Assembly (NCBI GenBank): GCA_029289325.1 | Contig: JARFTV010000014.1 | Span: 1-64,000, forward strand | Source: Alphaproteobacteria bacterium | GTDB lineage: Bacteria; Pseudomonadota; Alphaproteobacteria; Rhodobacterales; Rhodobacteraceae | Direction: 5' to 3' | Length of the DNA stretch: 64,000 bases | The notes under the pieces: model-generated | What the model was told of the DNA's origin: nothing | Database searches by the model: none | Seen by the model: the letters and a program-made list of their open reading frames with translations, nothing else | Translations under genes and position numbers: made by a program | Shown here: positions 60,916 through 64,000 of the stretch, piece after piece | How positions within the stretch are numbered: the first letter of the stretch is position 1 | How the letters are laid out: every line of letters begins with the position of its first letter

Positions 60916-61754
60916 TGCCCTCGCTGACCGATGTGATGACCGCCGATGCGGACCTGGCCAAGGCGGCCGGCATCCGCACGATGGCCGCCAAGGGCGCGGC
61001 CCCCGAGGATGCCTTCGTCGACTGGCTGTGCCGGATGGGCGACAACTGCCTGGTGCTCGGCCACCGCGTCTCGGAATGGTGCGGGCACAGCCCCGTGCTG
61101 GAGGAAGACATTGCCCTGGCCAACACCGCGCTTGACCTGATCGGGCAGACGCAGCTTTGGCTGGGTCTCGCAGGCGAGGTCGAGGGCAAGGGCCGCACGG
61201 CCGACAACCTCGCCTATCTGCGCGACGCGGCGCAGTTCCGCAACGTGCTGCTGGCAGAACGCCCGAACGGCGACTTCGGCCAGACGCTGATGCGCCAGTT
61301 CCTCTTCGACGCCTGGCACATGGAGATGCTGCGCGCGCTGCAATCCTCGTCGGACAAGCGCGTGGCCGAGATCGCGGCCAAAGCGGCGAAGGAAGTGGCC
61401 TACCATCTGGAACGCTCGGCCGATCTGGTGATCCGTCTGGGCGACGGGACCGAGGAAAGCCGCGCCCGGATGCAGAAGGCGCTGAACGTGCTGTGGCCCT
61501 ATACGGGCGAGCTGTTCCTCGGCGACGCCGTGGATCAGGGGATGACCGAGGCCGGGATCGCCCCCGCACCGGAAAGCCTGAAAGCCGCCTGGGACCGCAC
61601 CGTGGCCGAAGTGATGGTCGAGGCGACGCTGGACCTGCCGCAGGGCACCTTCCAGCACAAGGGCGGGAAGCAAGGTCGGCACACCGAGGCTTTGGGCTTC
61701 ATCCTGGCCGACATGCAGTTCCTGCAGCGCGCCTATCCAGGCGGCACCTGGTAA
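60915..61754 (+). CDS. paaC: 1,2-phenylacetyl-CoA epoxidase subunit PaaC
   Basis: MGDNCLVLGHRVSEWCGHSPVLEEDIALANTALDLIGQTQLWLGLAGEVEG; TGATG overlap with paaB. Confidence 0.96.
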   Translation: MPSLTDVMTADADLAKAAGIRTMAAKGAAPEDAFVDWLCRMGDNCLVLGHRVSEWCGHSPVLEEDIALANTALDLIGQTQLWLGLAGEVEGKGRTADNLAYLRDAAQFRNVLLAERPNGDFGQTLMRQFLFDAWHMEMLRALQSSSDKRVAEIAAKAAKEVAYHLERSADLVIRLGDGTEESRARMQKALNVLWPYTGELFLGDAVDQGMTEAGIAPAPESLKAAWDRTVAEVMVEATLDLPQGTFQHKGGKQGRHTEALGFILADMQFLQRAYPGGTW

Positions 61755-61757
61755 CCC

Positions 61758-62282
61758 ATGAGCAGCGCGGTGCTTCCCGATATCCAGATGGTCCGGCACT
61801 GGCTGTCCCAGGTGCCGGACCCGGAAATCCCGGTGATCAGCCTGACCGATCTGGGCATCATCCGGGACGTGGAATGGCAGGGTGACACCCTGGTCGTAAC
61901 GGTCACGCCCACCTATTCGGGCTGCCCCGCGACCACGGTGATCAACCTCGACATCGAGACCGCCCTGCGGGCCAAGGGAATCGAGAAACTGCGCCTGGAG
62001 CGTCAGCTCTCGCCCCCCTGGACCACCGACTGGATCACCGCCGAGGGGCGCGAGAAGCTGCGCGCCTACGGGATTGCTCCGCCGGTGGACGGCACCGCTG
62101 CCGACGGGCGGCTCGCTGGGCGGGTCGCGCGGCTGGCCGGAACGTCCAACCTGGTGATCGCCTGCCCGCGCTGCGGCTCGACCAAGACGGAAAAGGTCAG
62201 CCAGTTCGGTTCGACCCCCTGCAAGGCAAGTTACCGCTGCACCGACTGCCTGGAACCCTTCGACTATTTCAAATGCATCTGA
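61758..62282 (+). CDS. paaD: 1,2-phenylacetyl-CoA epoxidase subunit PaaD
   Basis: VPDPEIPVISLTDLGIIRDVEW...YSGCPATTVI; C-terminal CPRCGSTKTEKVSQFGSTPCKASYRCTDCLEPFDYFKCI. Confidence 0.96.
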   Translation: MSSAVLPDIQMVRHWLSQVPDPEIPVISLTDLGIIRDVEWQGDTLVVTVTPTYSGCPATTVINLDIETALRAKGIEKLRLERQLSPPWTTDWITAEGREKLRAYGIAPPVDGTAADGRLAGRVARLAGTSNLVIACPRCGSTKTEKVSQFGSTPCKASYRCTDCLEPFDYFKCI

Positions 62283-62304
62283 GGATGCACCCGACCGGGA
62301 GGAC

Positions 62305-63384
62305 ATGATGTCTCGCTTTCATTCGCTGAAGGTCACCGAGGTCCGCCGCGAAACCCGCGACGCCGTGGTTGTGACCCTCGCCCCGCGCGACGAGGACCGC
62401 GCGCTCTTCGACTTCACCCAAGGCCAGTATCTGACCTTCCGCCGCAGCTTTGACGGCGAGGAACTGCGCCGGTCCTATTCGATCTGCGCCGGAAAGCACG
62501 AGGGCGTGCTGAAGGTCGGGATCAAGCGCGTCGATGGCGGTACGTTCAGCACTTGGGCTAACGAGAACCTCGCCCCCGGTGACGAGATCGAGGCGATGCC
62601 CCCGATGGGCAAGTTCTTCACGCCGATCGACGCCTCTGCGGAAAAGCACTACCTCGGCTTCGCCGGTGGTTCGGGGATCACCCCGGTCCTGTCGATCATC
62701 AAGACCGTGCTGGCGGACGAACCCAACTCGCGCTTCACGCTGGTCTATGCCAACCGGGCGATCAACACGATCATGTTCCGCGAGGATCTCGAGGACCTGA
62801 AGAACACCTACCTCGGCCGCTTCTCGGTGATCCATGTGCTTGAGACCGAGGCGCAGGAGATCGACCTCTTCACTGGTCGCGTGGACGCGGACAAGATGAA
62901 GGCCCTCTTCACCGGCTGGATCGACCCGAAGTCGGTGGACACTGCCTTCATCTGCGGGCCCGAGCCGATGATGCTGGCCATCGCCGCCAGCCTTCGCGAC
63001 CACGGCCTGACCGACGCCCAGATCAAGTTCGAGCTTTTCGCTTCCAGCCAGCCGGGCCGCGCCAAGGCCAAGCCGGTCTCGAAGGCCGAGCTGAACGCAG
63101 GCAACTCCACCGCCGCGACGGTCACGCTGGACGGCACCACCCGCAGCTTCCAGATGCCGCGCCAAGGCCAAAGCATCCTGGATGCCGCAATCGAGAACGC
63201 GCTCGATGCTCCCTATTCCTGCAAGGCCGGCGTCTGCTCGACCTGCCGCTGCAAGGTGATCGAGGGCGAGGTGGAGATGCACACCAACCACGCGCTTGAG
63301 GATTACGAGGTGCGGGCCGGTTATGTCCTGTCCTGTCAAAGCTTCCCGCTGACCGACAAGGTCGTCGTCACCTTTGACGAGTGA
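62305..63384 (+). CDS. paaE: 1,2-phenylacetyl-CoA epoxidase reductase subunit PaaE
   Basis: RRSYSICAGKHEGVLKVGIKRVDGGTFSTWANENLAPGDEIEAMPPMGKFFTP; 2Fe-2S CKAGVCSTCRCKV. Confidence 0.96.
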   Translation: MMSRFHSLKVTEVRRETRDAVVVTLAPRDEDRALFDFTQGQYLTFRRSFDGEELRRSYSICAGKHEGVLKVGIKRVDGGTFSTWANENLAPGDEIEAMPPMGKFFTPIDASAEKHYLGFAGGSGITPVLSIIKTVLADEPNSRFTLVYANRAINTIMFREDLEDLKNTYLGRFSVIHVLETEAQEIDLFTGRVDADKMKALFTGWIDPKSVDTAFICGPEPMMLAIAASLRDHGLTDAQIKFELFASSQPGRAKAKPVSKAELNAGNSTAATVTLDGTTRSFQMPRQGQSILDAAIENALDAPYSCKAGVCSTCRCKVIEGEVEMHTNHALEDYEVRAGYVLSCQSFPLTDKVVVTFDE

Positions 63385-63390
63385 GGTCCT

Positions 63391-64000
63391 GATGTCCGAG
63401 ACGATGAACATCGATGACTACCTTGCCCAGGGCGGCGTCCTGACCTCTCCCGGCAACGTGCCCGCCCGTTATCGCGGAGAGTTGTTGCGGCTCATGGGGT
63501 CCTTCGTGGACAGCGAACTGGCGGCCTCGGCCGGGTTCGCCGGGTCGATCAACTTTGCGCCCGGCATCAAGGAGCGGATCGCCGCCAGCCGGATCACGCT
63601 GGAAAAGGCCGACCATGCCGAGCGTGTGCTGAACGTGATGGCGGATTTCGGCACCGATACGGCGCGCTATCAGCGCCAGCACGACTGGGCCGCGCGGCTG
63701 CCGCGTGAAGCAGACTTCGGCGCGACCCGCACGGGCGGCGACATGCGGCTGTCGGTGTTCCACTACCCGATCACCGGCTGGGCCGATGCGGTGGTGATGA
63801 ACGTCCTCATGGGCCTTGCGACCGGGGTTCAGATGACCGAACTCACCCGAATCTCCTATGCCCCCCTGGCCGAGGTCTTCCGCGAGATCGCTCCGCGCGA
63901 GGCCCGTCACGCGGCCCTCGGGATCGAGGGACTGGACCGTCTGGTCGCCACCGAGGATGGCAAGGCAGAAGCCAAGGCCGCCGTCGCCTACTGGCGTCCA
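63391..64000 (+). CDS. PaaA/PaaC-like phenylacetic acid catabolic (ferritin-fold) protein, 3' truncated by window end
   Basis: Open frame from ATG at 63391 to window end (MSETMNIDDYLAQGGVLTSPGNVPARYRGELLRLMGSFVDSELAASAGFAGSINFAPGIKERIAASRITLEKADHAERVLNVM...); absent from ORF track because no stop. Confidence 0.78.

Overview
GC-rich (alphaproteobacterial, Rhodobacterales-like by gene content) chromosomal window with about 62 credible protein genes. I saw no rRNA, tRNA, CRISPR array, transposase or phage gene. Recognisable blocks: cobD plus tandem glycosyltransferase-2-like paralogs; a truncated haemoglobin next to a DUF1989-GcvT fusion; dgkA/eptA; MATE plus two PaaI thioesterases; argE; hemF; clpS; a DacF/SPOR carboxypeptidase; a microaerobic cluster (ccoNOQP, ccoGHIS, usp, fnrL, hemN) with FNR-like boxes; a yejABEF-type peptide ABC transporter; dapB, rbfA, truB; rplT/rpmI; pyk; azlCD; and a phenylacetate catabolism operon (paaX regulator, thiolase, paaABCDE) running off the 3' end with an additional PaaA/PaaC-like ORF. 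Most of the window is ordinary housekeeping DNA and I see no convincing new multi-gene system. The most interesting non-coding signals are two families of intergenic inverted repeats: (i) a triple-dyad element present three times (4331-4398, 13396-13462, 37255-37322) whose stems differ by compensatory changes, and (ii) a GTAGGGTGGGCG hairpin present three times, two copies sharing an identical 36-bp string in opposite orientation. Other leads are a tandem pair of secreted PPC-like paralogs, a ~49-aa small ORF missing from the ORF track, and a TetR/PaaR-type palindrome in the paa promoter. Family assignments come from reading the translations, not from searches.
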